DNA of 64,000 bases, from assembly GCF_048060115.1 (NCBI RefSeq), contig NZ_JBHMIM010000006.1, positions 1 through 64,000 on the forward strand. Direction: 5' to 3'. Source of the DNA: Micromonospora_E sp048060115. Its GTDB lineage: Bacteria; Actinomycetota; Actinomycetes; Mycobacteriales; Micromonosporaceae. Positions 1-8,020 of the stretch are shown piece after piece. The translations under genes and the position numbers were made by a program. Every line of letters begins with the position of its first letter. Within the stretch, counting starts at the first letter, position 1. The notes beneath the pieces were generated by a model. The model did no database searches. It was not told the origin of the DNA and was given only the letters and a program-made list of their open reading frames with translations.

Positions 1-162
1 TCGACCACCGCGTTCCTCGACGGCCTCAAGGGCGTCGACGGCTGGCAGGACATGCCGTTGACCGACGCCGCCCAGACCGTTCAGGTGTCGGCGTTCCCGG
101 ACCACTACGCCCAGTGGGAGACCCAGGCCGCCGAACTCGTCGCCCAGCACTGGAACAGCTGA
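1..162 (+). CDS. C-terminal end of an ARB_07466-type domain protein (5' truncated)
   Basis: The window opens inside an open frame that runs 53 codons to a TGA at 160-162. The residues include a PLTDAAQTVQ-SAFPDHY pattern followed by AxxLVxxHW. This resembles the C-terminal domain of secreted actinobacterial proteins often annotated as ARB_07466-like or, misleadingly, heavy metal transporter; their catalytic role is unclear. The start and N-terminus lie outside the window, so nothing can be said about a signal peptide. It converges with the DUF2795 gene and is followed by a strong hairpin. The family assignment is from memory of the motif. Confidence 0.6.
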   Translation, partial: STTAFLDGLKGVDGWQDMPLTDAAQTVQVSAFPDHYAQWETQAAELVAQHWNS

Positions 163-240
163 CCACGAACAGCTGACCACGCAGGCAGACCACGGACAGC
201 TGACCACGGACAGCCGACCCGCAGGCAGACACTGCGGCAG
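163..240. repeat. Short imperfect direct repeats (cagctgaccac type)
   Basis: Directly after the stop codon the 11-mer cagctgaccac recurs three times, with a fourth degraded copy and two copies of gcaggcagac. It is non-coding and looks like slippage-generated low-complexity sequence. Related gacca-rich repeats occur within nirD and after the helicase at 45.3 kb. Confidence 0.6.
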
Positions 241-253
241 GCACCGAGACAAC

Positions 254-308
254 CGACAGCGCGAGGGCCGGACCCCCACCCCCTGGGGTCCGGCCCTCGA
301 CGCTGTCG
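254..308. terminator. Bidirectional hairpin terminator between convergent genes
   Basis: A perfect 14-bp stem (263-276 with 285-298) surrounds an 8-nt C-rich loop. It is extended by an outer 8-bp stem (254-261 with 301-308) across a small internal loop. It lies between the convergent first gene and the DUF2795 gene and can act for both. There is no U-tract, as is common in high-GC actinomycetes. Confidence 0.8.
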
Positions 309-334
309 CGACACGTCATCCGGTAGCCGGGAGT

Positions 335-610
335 TCAGGGCTGGCGCAGGTGCTGGGCGACCCGCTGATGGTCGCGGAACCGGGCGCGGGCCGCCCGTTG
401 CGCCGGATCCTGCTCCGGCGCGGCGTCGATGTGCGCGGACCGGGCCACCTCGACGCGGTTGGCGTACTCGACGGGCGGCAGGCCACGGAGTGCGCTTACC
501 ACACCCGGGCTGGCACCCACCCGCTGCGCCTCTGCGACGATCTGCTCTTTTTCGGCCGGAAAGTCCAGCTCGTTCAGGCTGTCCAGCACATCCTGGTAGC
601 TCGTCCCCAT
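335..610 (-). CDS. DUF2795 family small protein
   Basis: The 91-residue soluble protein matches the DUF2795 pattern: a region near residues 10-60 with FPAEKEQIV, a GASPGVV helix turn and LPPVEYANRVEV. The C-terminal third is Arg/Gln-rich. DUF2795 proteins are small helical proteins of unknown function, frequent in actinomycetes. The ATG at 610 was chosen because the family motif starts about ten residues later; the frame stays open upstream but reads as low-complexity sequence inside the purD gap. It lies just downstream of purD on the same strand and may be cotranscribed. Confidence 0.75.
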   Translation of the reverse strand: MGTSYQDVLDSLNELDFPAEKEQIVAEAQRVGASPGVVSALRGLPPVEYANRVEVARSAHIDAAPEQDPAQRAARARFRDHQRVAQHLRQP

Positions 611-647
611 GCCGACCGCCGTACCCGTCGGGTCCGCCGATATCCGG

Positions 648-1892
648 TCAGGGCAGGGTGATCCGGCCCTGCGCGGCGGCCAGCCCGATGTCCCGCCGGT
701 AGTGCCCACCGGCCAGGGTGATCCCGGACAGCAGCCGGTATGCGGCCTCCCGCGCCTGGATCAGGTCGGGACCGGTGCCGGTGGCGCTGAGCACCCGGCC
801 GCCGGCCGCCACCAGGTCACCCGATTCGGTGCGGGCGGTACCCGCATGGATCACCCCCGGCTGCTCGGCTCCGGTGATCACGTCCCCGGACCGGGAGGTG
901 GTCGGATAGCCGGCGGAGGCGAGCACCACGGTCACCGCAGCCCCGTCCCGCCAGCTCAGCGGCGGATGATCGGCCAGGGAGCCGGTCGCGGCGGCGTACA
1001 GCAGCCCGGCCAGCGGCGTCGTCAGCAGCGCCAGCACCGCCTGGGTCTCCGGGTCGCCGAACCGGGCGTTGAACTCGATCACCCGGGGGCCGGTCGCGGT
1101 GATCGCCAACCCGACGTACAGCAGCCCGACGAACGGGGTGCCCCGGTCGCGCATCTCGGTCAGGGTCGGCTGCACCACGTCGGCCATCACCTGGTCGACC
1201 AGGCCGGGCGGTGCCCACGGCAGCGGCGCGTACGCGCCCATGCCGCCGGTGTTCGGGCCGGCGTCACCGTCGCCGACCCGCTTGAAGTCCTGCGCCGGCA
1301 GCAGCGGCACCGCGGCGACGCCGTCGGTCACCACGAACAGCGACACCTCGGGGCCGGCCAGGTACTCCTCCACCACCACCTGCCCGCAGGACTCGGCGTG
1401 GGCGAGGGCGGCGGCCCGGTCGTCGGTCACCACCACCCCCTTGCCTGCGGCCAGTCCGTCGTTCTTCACCACGTACGGCGCGCCGAAGTCGTCCAGCGCG
1501 GCGGCCACCTCGTCGGGCGTACCGCAGGTGACGGCCCGGGCGGTCGGCACCCTGGCGGCGGTCATCACATCCTTGGCGAAGGTCTTCGACCCTTCGAGGA
1601 CGGCGGCTGCGCCGGACGGGCCGAAGCAGGCGATGCCCTTGGCGCGCACCGCGTCGGCGACGCCGGCGACCAGCGGTGCCTCCGGGCCGACCACGACCAG
1701 GTCGGCGCCGACCTCGACGGCCAGCGCGGCGACCGCCTGCGGATCGGTGGCGGTGACCGGCCGCAGTTCGGCGACGGCCGCGATGCCCGGGTTGCCTGGG
1801 GCGGCGATCAGCTGGTGGACGGCCGGGTCGGCTGCCAGGCTCAGCGCGAGCGCGTGCTCACGACCGCCGTTGCCGATGAGAAGTACGCGCAC
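648..1892 (-). CDS. purD: Phosphoribosylamine-glycine ligase (GAR synthetase)
   Basis: This enzyme joins glycine to 5-phosphoribosylamine with ATP, the second step of de novo purine synthesis. The protein (414 residues) starts with the typical VLLIGNGGREHALA nucleotide-fold segment. It carries the ATP-grasp region with VKNDGLAAGKGV near residue 135, GPEVSLF, NTGGMGAY and the C-terminal FNARFGDPETQ metal-binding segment. Its length is normal for PurD. The GTG at 1892 has an AGGA nine bases upstream; a second GTG two codons earlier (1898) is possible but too close to that site. nirD lies 47 bp upstream on the same strand. Confidence 0.95.
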   Translation of the reverse strand: MRVLLIGNGGREHALALSLAADPAVHQLIAAPGNPGIAAVAELRPVTATDPQAVAALAVEVGADLVVVGPEAPLVAGVADAVRAKGIACFGPSGAAAVLEGSKTFAKDVMTAARVPTARAVTCGTPDEVAAALDDFGAPYVVKNDGLAAGKGVVVTDDRAAALAHAESCGQVVVEEYLAGPEVSLFVVTDGVAAVPLLPAQDFKRVGDGDAGPNTGGMGAYAPLPWAPPGLVDQVMADVVQPTLTEMRDRGTPFVGLLYVGLAITATGPRVIEFNARFGDPETQAVLALLTTPLAGLLYAAATGSLADHPPLSWRDGAAVTVVLASAGYPTTSRSGDVITGAEQPGVIHAGTARTESGDLVAAGGRVLSATGTGPDLIQAREAAYRLLSGITLAGGHYRRDIGLAAAQGRITLP

Positions 1893-1939
1893 AGCCACCG
1901 ATCCTAGTCGCCGGCCGGAGCCGGCCGTGAACCGCCGCG

Positions 1940-2404
1940 TCAGGGGCCGCCGGCGTCGTCGCCGGCCTGCGCCAGCGTGACCCACACGATTCCGTCCGCG
2001 TCCTGACGCACCGGGTAGGTCCGTAGCGGCGGCTGCCCACTGCGGGAGCAGCCCGTCGCCAACTCGAAGACGTGCTGGTGCAGTGGGCAGATCACCACCT
2101 CGGCGTCGATCAGCCCATCGGCGAGTGGGCCGCCGGCGTGTGGGCAGACCGCCGAGACCGCGCGCAGCGCCCCCGTGGTCAGCCGGAACACCGCCACCAT
2201 CACTCCGTCGACCGGATAGACACGCCCCTCGCCCGGCGGGATCTCCCCGACCAGGCCGACCCGCCGCTCGACCAGCCGACCATCGACCAGCCGACCATCG
2301 ACCAGCCGACCATCGACCAGCCGACCATCGACCAGCCGACCATCGACCGATGCTCCGCCAGGCAGCGCGCAGTCAGCCAGCCGACCGTCGTCGACGGCGG
2401 TCAC
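1940..2404 (-). CDS. nirD: Nitrite reductase small subunit, Rieske-type, with an N-terminal repeat extension
   Basis: NirD partners NirB in cytoplasmic NAD(P)H-dependent reduction of nitrite to ammonium. The last ~105 residues form a Rieske fold. Both ligand motifs are present, CPH and CPLHQH about 20 residues apart, so a [2Fe-2S] cluster is expected; some NirD proteins lack these residues. The GTG start overlaps the nirB stop (GTGA), implying translational coupling. The product is 154 residues, longer than the usual 105-120, because about 50 extra N-terminal residues include five VDGRL-type repeats encoded by a 15-bp tandem array. Confidence 0.9.
   Translation of the reverse strand: MTAVDDGRLADCALPGGASVDGRLVDGRLVDGRLVDGRLVDGRLVERRVGLVGEIPPGEGRVYPVDGVMVAVFRLTTGALRAVSAVCPHAGGPLADGLIDAEVVICPLHQHVFELATGCSRSGQPPLRTYPVRQDADGIVWVTLAQAGDDAGGP
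2269..2343. repeat. 15-bp tandem array inside nirD (five copies)
   Basis: Five identical copies of the 15-mer cgaccagccgaccat lie head to tail, followed by a decayed partial copy. The unit is a multiple of three, so copy changes keep the nirD frame and only lengthen or shorten the extension before the Rieske domain. Confidence 0.9.
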
Positions 2405-4884
2405 GGCTGGCCCCCGGCACGCACCGGCGCCGCCGGTAGCGGCAGCAGCGGCAGCGCGGTGCGAAACTGGCCCGGCGTCACCGGGGCGTCGCGTTCCCGC
2501 CACGGATCCCGGTAGGCGGCCACCGACGCGGCCAGCCGCTCGTCCAAACCGGGGCCGAGCCCGTCGCTGTCCTCCACGATCAACTCGCGCAGCCGCTCGA
2601 TGCCGACCCGGGGCACGAACGCGTAGGTTCGTTCCAGCCAGTTCGCGTTCTCCCGGTAATACTGCAGAAACCGGCCGGTCAACGCCATCACCTCGTCCGG
2701 CGTGTCCACCGTGGCCAGCAGGTCGCCCTTGCGTACGTGGGCACCGGCCGCGCCGCCGATGTAGATCTCCCACCGGCCGCCGTCGATCGCGACCACACCC
2801 AGATCCTTGACGTACGCCTCGGCACAGTTACGCGGGCAGCCGGTGACCGCCAGCTTCAGCTTGCCCGGTGCCTCCAGCCCTTGAAACCGTTCCTCGATGG
2901 CGATCCCGAGCGCCGTCGAGTCACCCAGCCCGAACCGGCAGAACTCGCTGCCGACGCAGGTCTTCACGGTCCGGAAGCTCTTGCCGTACGCGTAGCCGGA
3001 GGGCATGTCCAGGTCGGCCCAGACCTTCGGCAGGTCCTCCTTACGGATGCCGAGCAGGTCGATGCGCTGCCCGCCGGTCAGTTTGACCAGCGGCACCTGG
3101 TGCTTCTCGGCAACGTCGGCGATGCGCCTCAGCTGGGCAGGAGTGGTGCAGCCGCCTTTCATCTGCGGCACCACCGAGAAGGTGCCGTCGCGCTGGATGT
3201 TGGCGTGCACCCGGTCGTTGATGAAGCGGGCACCGCGCTCGTCGACGTACTCGTCGCCCCACATCATCCGCAGCAGCGACACCAGGCCCATCTTGCTCCT
3301 GGCGTCCTCCTGCCCATCGGCGAGCGCGTCGAACACCGCAGACACACTGCGCAGCCCTCGGGCCTGGATCTCGGCCATCAGGGCCGGCTTGTCCAGCGGT
3401 ACCCCGGGCACGTACCAGTTCGCGGCCGGATCCGCCGCCACCTCGCCGCCGGCGGCCCACTCGACGATCTGGCCGACCAGGGTCTTGCACGAGCCGCACC
3501 CTTTGCCGGCCCGGGTGGCGTCCATCACCCCGCTCAGGGTGCGGACCCCGCCGGTCACGGTGGCGACCAGCGCGCCCTTGCTGACCCCATTGCAGTTGCA
3601 GACCTGGGCGTCGTCGGCGAGTTCGGCGGCGGACACCTCGGCCGGCGGCCCGCCGAGGTCGAACAGCAGCCGGACCCGTTCCTCTGGCAGCGGCGACCCC
3701 CGGTCGAACGCCTGCATCAGGAAGCCGACCTTGCTGACGTCACCGATCAGGGTGGCACCGATCAGCCGGTCGTCGCGGACCACCACGCTCTTGTAGACGC
3801 CACGTCGGGGTTCGGCGAAGACCACGAACTCGTCGTCGTCGCGTTCCGGGGCGTTGACCCCCATCGAGGCCACGTCGACCCCGGCGACCTTCAGCTTGGT
3901 CGCGGTCCGCGAGCCGTGGTACGCGGCGGTCGGGTCGGTGCCGGTGAGGTGCCCGGCGAGCACCTTCGCCTGCTCCCACAGCGGAGCGACCAGGCCGTAC
4001 GTCTGGCCACGGTGCTGCACACACTCGCCGACCGCGTAGACGTCCGGCTCGTCGAGCACCCGCAGCTGGTCGTCGACGACGATTCCCCGCTCCACCGGCA
4101 GGCCGCTGGCCTGGGCCAGTGCGGTGTTCGGCCGGATCCCGGCGGCGATCACCACCATGTCGGCGGCGAACGTCCGCCCGTCGGCGAGCCGGACCCCTTC
4201 GACGTTGTCTTTGCCGAGGATCCGTTCGGTACGGGACTTCGTGACCACGTCGATGCCGAGCCGTTCGACGCTGTGCCGCAGGATGTCGCCGCCGGTCGCG
4301 TCGAGTTGCGCGTTCATCAGGTGTCCGGCGGCGTGCAGCAGGGTCACCGACACGCCGTACTGCTGCAGGCCGCGGGCGGCTTCCAGACCGAGCAGTCCGC
4401 CGCCGATCACCACCGCCCGCTGGTGGTCTCGGGCGTACCGGATCATCGCCCGGGTGTCGTCGAGCGTGCGGAAGGTGAAGACTCCCTGGTGGAAACCGCG
4501 CCGTGGGTGGTGGGCGCCGTCGATCGGCGGCACGAACGGGACGCTTCCGGTGGCGATGACCAACTTGTCGTACGGGGTGGCGGTGCCGTCGCCGGCGTGC
4601 ACCACCTTGGCGAACCCGTCGATCCGGGTGACCGTCATGCCGGCCCGCAGGGTAATGCCGTTCTCCTGGTACCAGGGCAGGCTGTTGAGGAAGATGCTGT
4701 CCTCTTCCTCGGTGCCGGAGAGCACGTTGGACAGCAGGATTCGGTTGTAGTTGCCGTACGGTTCGGTGCCGAACATGGTGATGTCGTAGCGGTCCGGGCC
4801 GACCCGGTCGATGATCTCCTCGACGGTGCGGGCGCCGGCCATGCCGTTGCCGACCACCACCAGCCTTGGTCGTCGCTGGGTCAC
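2401..4884 (-). CDS. nirB: Assimilatory nitrite reductase large subunit, NAD(P)H-dependent
   Basis: NirB moves electrons from NAD(P)H via FAD and iron-sulphur clusters to siroheme and reduces nitrite to ammonium in the cytoplasm. The 827-residue protein shows an N-terminal pyridine-nucleotide/FAD domain (VVVGNGMAGARTVEE), a BFD-like [2Fe-2S] region with CNCNGVSKG and GCGSC near residues 430-470, and a C-terminal nitrite/sulphite reductase domain. The latter has the paired cysteine motifs TCVGSEFC and GCPRNC for the 4Fe-4S/siroheme centre. Length and domain order are normal. The GTG at 4884 was chosen because it sits 1 nt after the upstream stop and directly precedes the nucleotide-binding strand. 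Confidence 0.95.
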   Translation of the reverse strand: MTQRRPRLVVVGNGMAGARTVEEIIDRVGPDRYDITMFGTEPYGNYNRILLSNVLSGTEEEDSIFLNSLPWYQENGITLRAGMTVTRIDGFAKVVHAGDGTATPYDKLVIATGSVPFVPPIDGAHHPRRGFHQGVFTFRTLDDTRAMIRYARDHQRAVVIGGGLLGLEAARGLQQYGVSVTLLHAAGHLMNAQLDATGGDILRHSVERLGIDVVTKSRTERILGKDNVEGVRLADGRTFAADMVVIAAGIRPNTALAQASGLPVERGIVVDDQLRVLDEPDVYAVGECVQHRGQTYGLVAPLWEQAKVLAGHLTGTDPTAAYHGSRTATKLKVAGVDVASMGVNAPERDDDEFVVFAEPRRGVYKSVVVRDDRLIGATLIGDVSKVGFLMQAFDRGSPLPEERVRLLFDLGGPPAEVSAAELADDAQVCNCNGVSKGALVATVTGGVRTLSGVMDATRAGKGCGSCKTLVGQIVEWAAGGEVAADPAANWYVPGVPLDKPALMAEIQARGLRSVSAVFDALADGQEDARSKMGLVSLLRMMWGDEYVDERGARFINDRVHANIQRDGTFSVVPQMKGGCTTPAQLRRIADVAEKHQVPLVKLTGGQRIDLLGIRKEDLPKVWADLDMPSGYAYGKSFRTVKTCVGSEFCRFGLGDSTALGIAIEERFQGLEAPGKLKLAVTGCPRNCAEAYVKDLGVVAIDGGRWEIYIGGAAGAHVRKGDLLATVDTPDEVMALTGRFLQYYRENANWLERTYAFVPRVGIERLRELIVEDSDGLGPGLDERLAASVAAYRDPWRERDAPVTPGQFRTALPLLPLPAAPVRAGGQP

Positions 4885-4885
4885 C

Positions 4886-5233
4886 TCAAACCTCCACCAT
4901 GCCGAGGTCGAGCACGACGGTGCCGGTGGCCCCGTCCGGCGCGGCCACCTGCAACTCCAGCACGGTGCCGGCGGCCACGTCCTCGACGACCCGCAGTGGG
5001 ACGTGCACCGCGGCGCGGGCACCGATCGGGAAGTAGCGCATCGGGGTGCCGTCGCGTAGCAGCAGGACGTAGATCAGCTCGCCGGAGCTGTTGCCGCCCC
5101 GGAAGTAGACGGTCTGCGTGACCAGCCCGTCCGGCACGGTGTAGCGCAGGGCGTCGTCCAGCGGCAACGGAGTCTCCAACCCTTTGCCGTCGAACGTGAA
5201 CACTCCTTGCAGGAAGCGTGGGGTCGACTGCAT
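4886..5233 (-). CDS. Small conserved protein of the nitrate assimilation operon
   Basis: A 115-residue soluble protein sits between the nitrate and nitrite reductase genes. It has no signal peptide, membrane segment or cysteine cluster. It is predicted to be mostly beta: VFTFDGKGLE, TVYFRGGNSSGE, MRYFPIGARA and TVVLDLGMVEV look like sandwich strands. I do not recognise a named family. Its place suggests a role with the reductases, perhaps in assembly or electron transfer, but that is inference. The ATG at 5233 has AAGGGA six bases upstream; an ATG at 5248 overlapping the nasC stop is the alternative. Its own stop lies 1 nt before the nirB GTG. Confidence 0.7.
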   Translation of the reverse strand: MQSTPRFLQGVFTFDGKGLETPLPLDDALRYTVPDGLVTQTVYFRGGNSSGELIYVLLLRDGTPMRYFPIGARAAVHVPLRVVEDVAAGTVLELQVAAPDGATGTVVLDLGMVEV

Positions 5234-5247
5234 CGCGGTTCCCTTCA

Positions 5248-7377
5248 TCAGGTGGCGGGTTCGTCCGGCCCGGCGAGGCTGCGCAGCGCCACCGCGCAGA
5301 TTTTGAAGGCAGGCATCCGGGAGTAGCGGTCCAGGGTCGGGTCGGTCAGCGCGTTGGCGCTGGCCAGGCCGCCCCAGTGGAACGGCACGAAGACGGTGTC
5401 GGGGCGGATGTGCTCGGTCAGGTACGCCCGGAAGACCGCGCGGCCCCGACGGGTGGTCAGCTCGACCAGGTCGGCGGTGCCGATGCCGAGCTGGCGGGCC
5501 AGGTCGGGATGGATCTCGGCCTTCGGGTCGCTGGCGGTGTTGCCCAGCGACGGCGAGCGGCGGGTCTGATTGCCGCTCTGGTACTGGCCCATGATCCGGC
5601 CGGTGGTGAGCAGGTACGGGTAGTTCCGGTCGGGCAGTTCGGCCGGGTCGCGCTGCTCCACCCGGATGAACCGGGCCCGCCCGTCGGCGGTGGCGAACCG
5701 CTCGGCGAACAGTCGCGGCGTACCCGGATGGTCGTCGGTCGGGCACGGCCAGAACACACCGTCCTCGGCCTCGATCCGCCGGTAGCTGATGCCCGCGTAG
5801 TCGGCGATCCCGCCGGCGCTGGCCCGGCGCAGTTCGTCGAAGACGGTCTGCGGGTCGGCGGAGAAGTACTTGCCCCGGCCGAGCCGATTGGCGAGCGCGG
5901 CCAGCACACTCAGGTCGTCGCGCACGCCGTCCGGCGGCGGCAGCACCTGCCGTCGGCGCAGCACCCGACCCTCCAGGTTGGTCATGGTGCCTTCCTCCTC
6001 CGCCCATTGGGCGGTGGGTAGCACCACATCGGCCACGGCGGCCGTCTCGGACAGGAAGATGTCCGACACGGCGAGGAAGTCCAGCGCGGCCAGCCGGTCG
6101 GCGACCCGGTTGCGGTCGGGCGCGGAGACCAGAATGTTGGAGGCGAACACCAGCATGGCCCGCACCCCGCCGTCGGCGCCGATCTGGTCGATCATCTCGG
6201 TCGCGGAGACGCCGGGGCCGGGCAGTTCGGTCGGGTCGACGCCCCACACCCCGGCGACGTGGGCGCGGGCGGCTGGGTCGTCGAGGCGTCGGTAGCCGGG
6301 CAGTTGGTCGGCCTTCTGGCCGTGTTCGCGGCCGCCCTGGCCGTTGCCCTGCCCGGTGACGGTGCCGTAGCCGCTGCCGGGTCGGCCCGGCAGGCCGAGG
6401 GCAAGAGCCAAATTGATGTACGCCTGCGTGGTGTCCGTACCGCTGCTGTGTTGCTCCGCGCCGCGCGCGGTGAGGATCATGGCGGTCGGCGCGGTGGCCA
6501 GCGCGTGCACCGTACGCTGCAGCAGTTCCTCGGACACGCCGGTGATCCGTTCCACCCGGTCCGGCCAGTAGCCGGCGACAGCGGCGCGGACCGCGGCGAA
6601 TCCGGTGGTACGGTCCTGCACGTACGCCTCGTCGACGTGGCCAGCCCGGATGGCGATGTGCAGCAGCCCGTTGGCCAGGGCCAAATCGGTGCCGGGGGCC
6701 ACCGGCAGGTGGATGCTGGCGCCCCGGGCGGTCGCCGTACGGCGGGGGTCGGCCACGATGTGGGTGGCACCGGCCGCTCGTCCGGCGTCGAAGTACTGCA
6801 TGGCCGGCGGCATCGTGTCGGCCGGGTTGCCGCCGACGACCAGCACCGCGCTGGCGTCGGCGATGTCGGCCAACGGGAACGGCAGGCCACGGTCGATACC
6901 GAAGGCCCGGTTGCCGGCGGTGGCCGCCGAGGACATGCAGAACCGGCCGTTGTAGTCGATGTGTGGGGTACGCAGCCCGACCCGGGCGAACTTGCCGAGC
7001 TGGTACGCCTTCTCGTTGGTCAGCCCGCCGCCGCCGAACAGGCCGACGCTGGCCGGCCCGTACCGCTGCTGGCTGGCCAGCACGGCGGCGGTGATCCGGT
7101 CGAGTGCTTCGTCCCAGCTGGCCGGGCGCAGTGGGCTGCGCCGGTCGGCGGGGTCGGTGCGGACCAGCGGGGTGAGCAGCCGGTCCGGGTGGTCGAGCAG
7201 CTCCGGTGCGCTCCAGCCCTTGGCGCACAGGCCGCCCCGGTTGGTGGGGAAGTCGGCAGGGTAGATCACCGGCGGCCGGGGCGGTGCCGGCCACATCCGT
7301 ACCCCGCACTGCAGGGAGCAGTACGGGCAGTGGGTCGGCACGCCCCCGCCGAGGTCGGGACTAACAGGGTCGCCCAT
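5248..7377 (-). CDS. nasC: Assimilatory nitrate reductase, molybdopterin catalytic subunit
   Basis: The 709-residue protein is a bis-MGD molybdenum oxidoreductase of the NarB/NasA/NasC type, reducing nitrate to nitrite in the cytoplasm. The N-terminus carries the 4Fe-4S motif CPYCSLQCG with a later GGLCAKGW. Next come GLFGGGGLTNEKAY, the MGD-binding VVGGNPADTMPP, and a C-terminal molydopterin-dinucleotide domain with LLTTGRIMGQYQSGNQTR and HPDLARQLGI. There is no C-terminal BFD/flavodoxin extension, so electrons must come from a separate donor. The ATG at 7377 has no clear ribosome site; GTG at 7341, preceded by a G-rich stretch, is a fair alternative. It is the first gene of the nas-nir operon. 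Confidence 0.9.
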   Translation of the reverse strand: MGDPVSPDLGGGVPTHCPYCSLQCGVRMWPAPPRPPVIYPADFPTNRGGLCAKGWSAPELLDHPDRLLTPLVRTDPADRRSPLRPASWDEALDRITAAVLASQQRYGPASVGLFGGGGLTNEKAYQLGKFARVGLRTPHIDYNGRFCMSSAATAGNRAFGIDRGLPFPLADIADASAVLVVGGNPADTMPPAMQYFDAGRAAGATHIVADPRRTATARGASIHLPVAPGTDLALANGLLHIAIRAGHVDEAYVQDRTTGFAAVRAAVAGYWPDRVERITGVSEELLQRTVHALATAPTAMILTARGAEQHSSGTDTTQAYINLALALGLPGRPGSGYGTVTGQGNGQGGREHGQKADQLPGYRRLDDPAARAHVAGVWGVDPTELPGPGVSATEMIDQIGADGGVRAMLVFASNILVSAPDRNRVADRLAALDFLAVSDIFLSETAAVADVVLPTAQWAEEEGTMTNLEGRVLRRRQVLPPPDGVRDDLSVLAALANRLGRGKYFSADPQTVFDELRRASAGGIADYAGISYRRIEAEDGVFWPCPTDDHPGTPRLFAERFATADGRARFIRVEQRDPAELPDRNYPYLLTTGRIMGQYQSGNQTRRSPSLGNTASDPKAEIHPDLARQLGIGTADLVELTTRRGRAVFRAYLTEHIRPDTVFVPFHWGGLASANALTDPTLDRYSRMPAFKICAVALRSLAGPDEPAT

Positions 7378-7388
7378 CGCCCGATACT

Positions 7389-7437
7389 GGTAAATCGACG
7401 TTGCACTATCGTGTTGCCGGCGTCACGCCGACGTTGC
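7389..7437 (-). promoter_or_regulatory. Candidate GlnR operator array upstream of nasC
   Basis: Read on the minus strand, five 5-mers lie exactly 11 bp apart: GCAAC, GTGAC, AACAC, GCAAC and TTACC, each separated by six bases. Actinobacterial GlnR sites alternate GTnAC and GAAAC half-sites at this spacing, and nitrate assimilation genes are classic GlnR targets. The match is partial and based on spacing plus the AC core. If translation starts at the downstream GTG (7341), the array sits at a more usual distance for activation. Confidence 0.45.
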
Positions 7438-7500
7438 CATCTGCTACTGATCTTGCCGCAATAGATGTGATCAGCGTCGAGTCGTCAGCCGGTCGTGTCG

Positions 7501-7995
7501 TCAGTTGTCGGCGACGATCGACTCCGCGCTGACCGTGCCGTCGGTCGCGGTCGCACCCTCGACCGACACCGCCGCGCCGAGGGCCAACCTGTCGAGGTCA
7601 CCGGGCACCCGGACCGCCGTCGCGTCGTCGGTGCGCACGATCACCACCGCCCCGTCGTCGGTTTCCACGTACACCGTGTCGCCGTCGACCAGCTTGATCG
7701 TGCCGACCGTCGCCGGTTCCTCCTCGCCGGCGCTCTCCTGTCCCGTCCCGACGGCCGAGCCCCCCGGCTGGAACTGCCCGGCCCCCGGCTGGAACTGCCC
7801 GGCGCGGGCCTGGCGCTGGCCGGGTCCGGTGACCGCCCCGGTGTCGTCCTGTGGCACCGCCACGCCGGCGGCGAACCCGCTAGCGACCAGCAGCACGGCG
7901 AACAGCCACGGGGTGACCCGGTTGGTCCACGGCCGGGGTGCGGCAGCGGTCAGCCACTCGGTTTCTTCGCGCACGTCAGCTCCAACAGTTGTCAT
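7501..7995 (-). CDS. Membrane-anchored protein with a C-terminal beta (DUF5666/OB-like) domain
   Basis: The 164-residue protein has a short cytoplasmic N-terminus, one membrane segment at about residues 27-48, and a flexible linker with two GQFQPG copies. A C-terminal beta-rich domain (TIKLVDGDTVYVETDDG, then VVIVRTDDATAVRV) resembles DUF5666-type modules. It is the last gene of the ABC export operon, 25 bp after the permease stop. This suggests an accessory part acting outside the membrane, but the function is unknown. Confidence 0.7.
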   Translation of the reverse strand: MTTVGADVREETEWLTAAAPRPWTNRVTPWLFAVLLVASGFAAGVAVPQDDTGAVTGPGQRQARAGQFQPGAGQFQPGGSAVGTGQESAGEEEPATVGTIKLVDGDTVYVETDDGAVVIVRTDDATAVRVPGDLDRLALGAAVSVEGATATDGTVSAESIVADN

Positions 7996-8020
7996 CGATC
8001 GGCCTGCTACTCGTACCCTG

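Noticed and set aside
609..1907. Long plus-strand frame opposite purD
   Set aside because: It mirrors purD in high-GC DNA and has Gly/His/Arg-rich composition without any domain.
1910..1925. Short GCCGGC hairpin between nirD and purD
   Set aside because: A 6-bp stem in 47 bp of very GC-rich DNA is expected by chance and there is no supporting signal.
2269..2343. Possible CRISPR-like array
   Set aside because: The 15-bp units are directly adjacent without spacers and lie within the nirD coding frame.
2737..5121. 794-residue plus-strand frame opposite nirB
   Set aside because: It is the antisense shadow of nirB; composition is non-globular.
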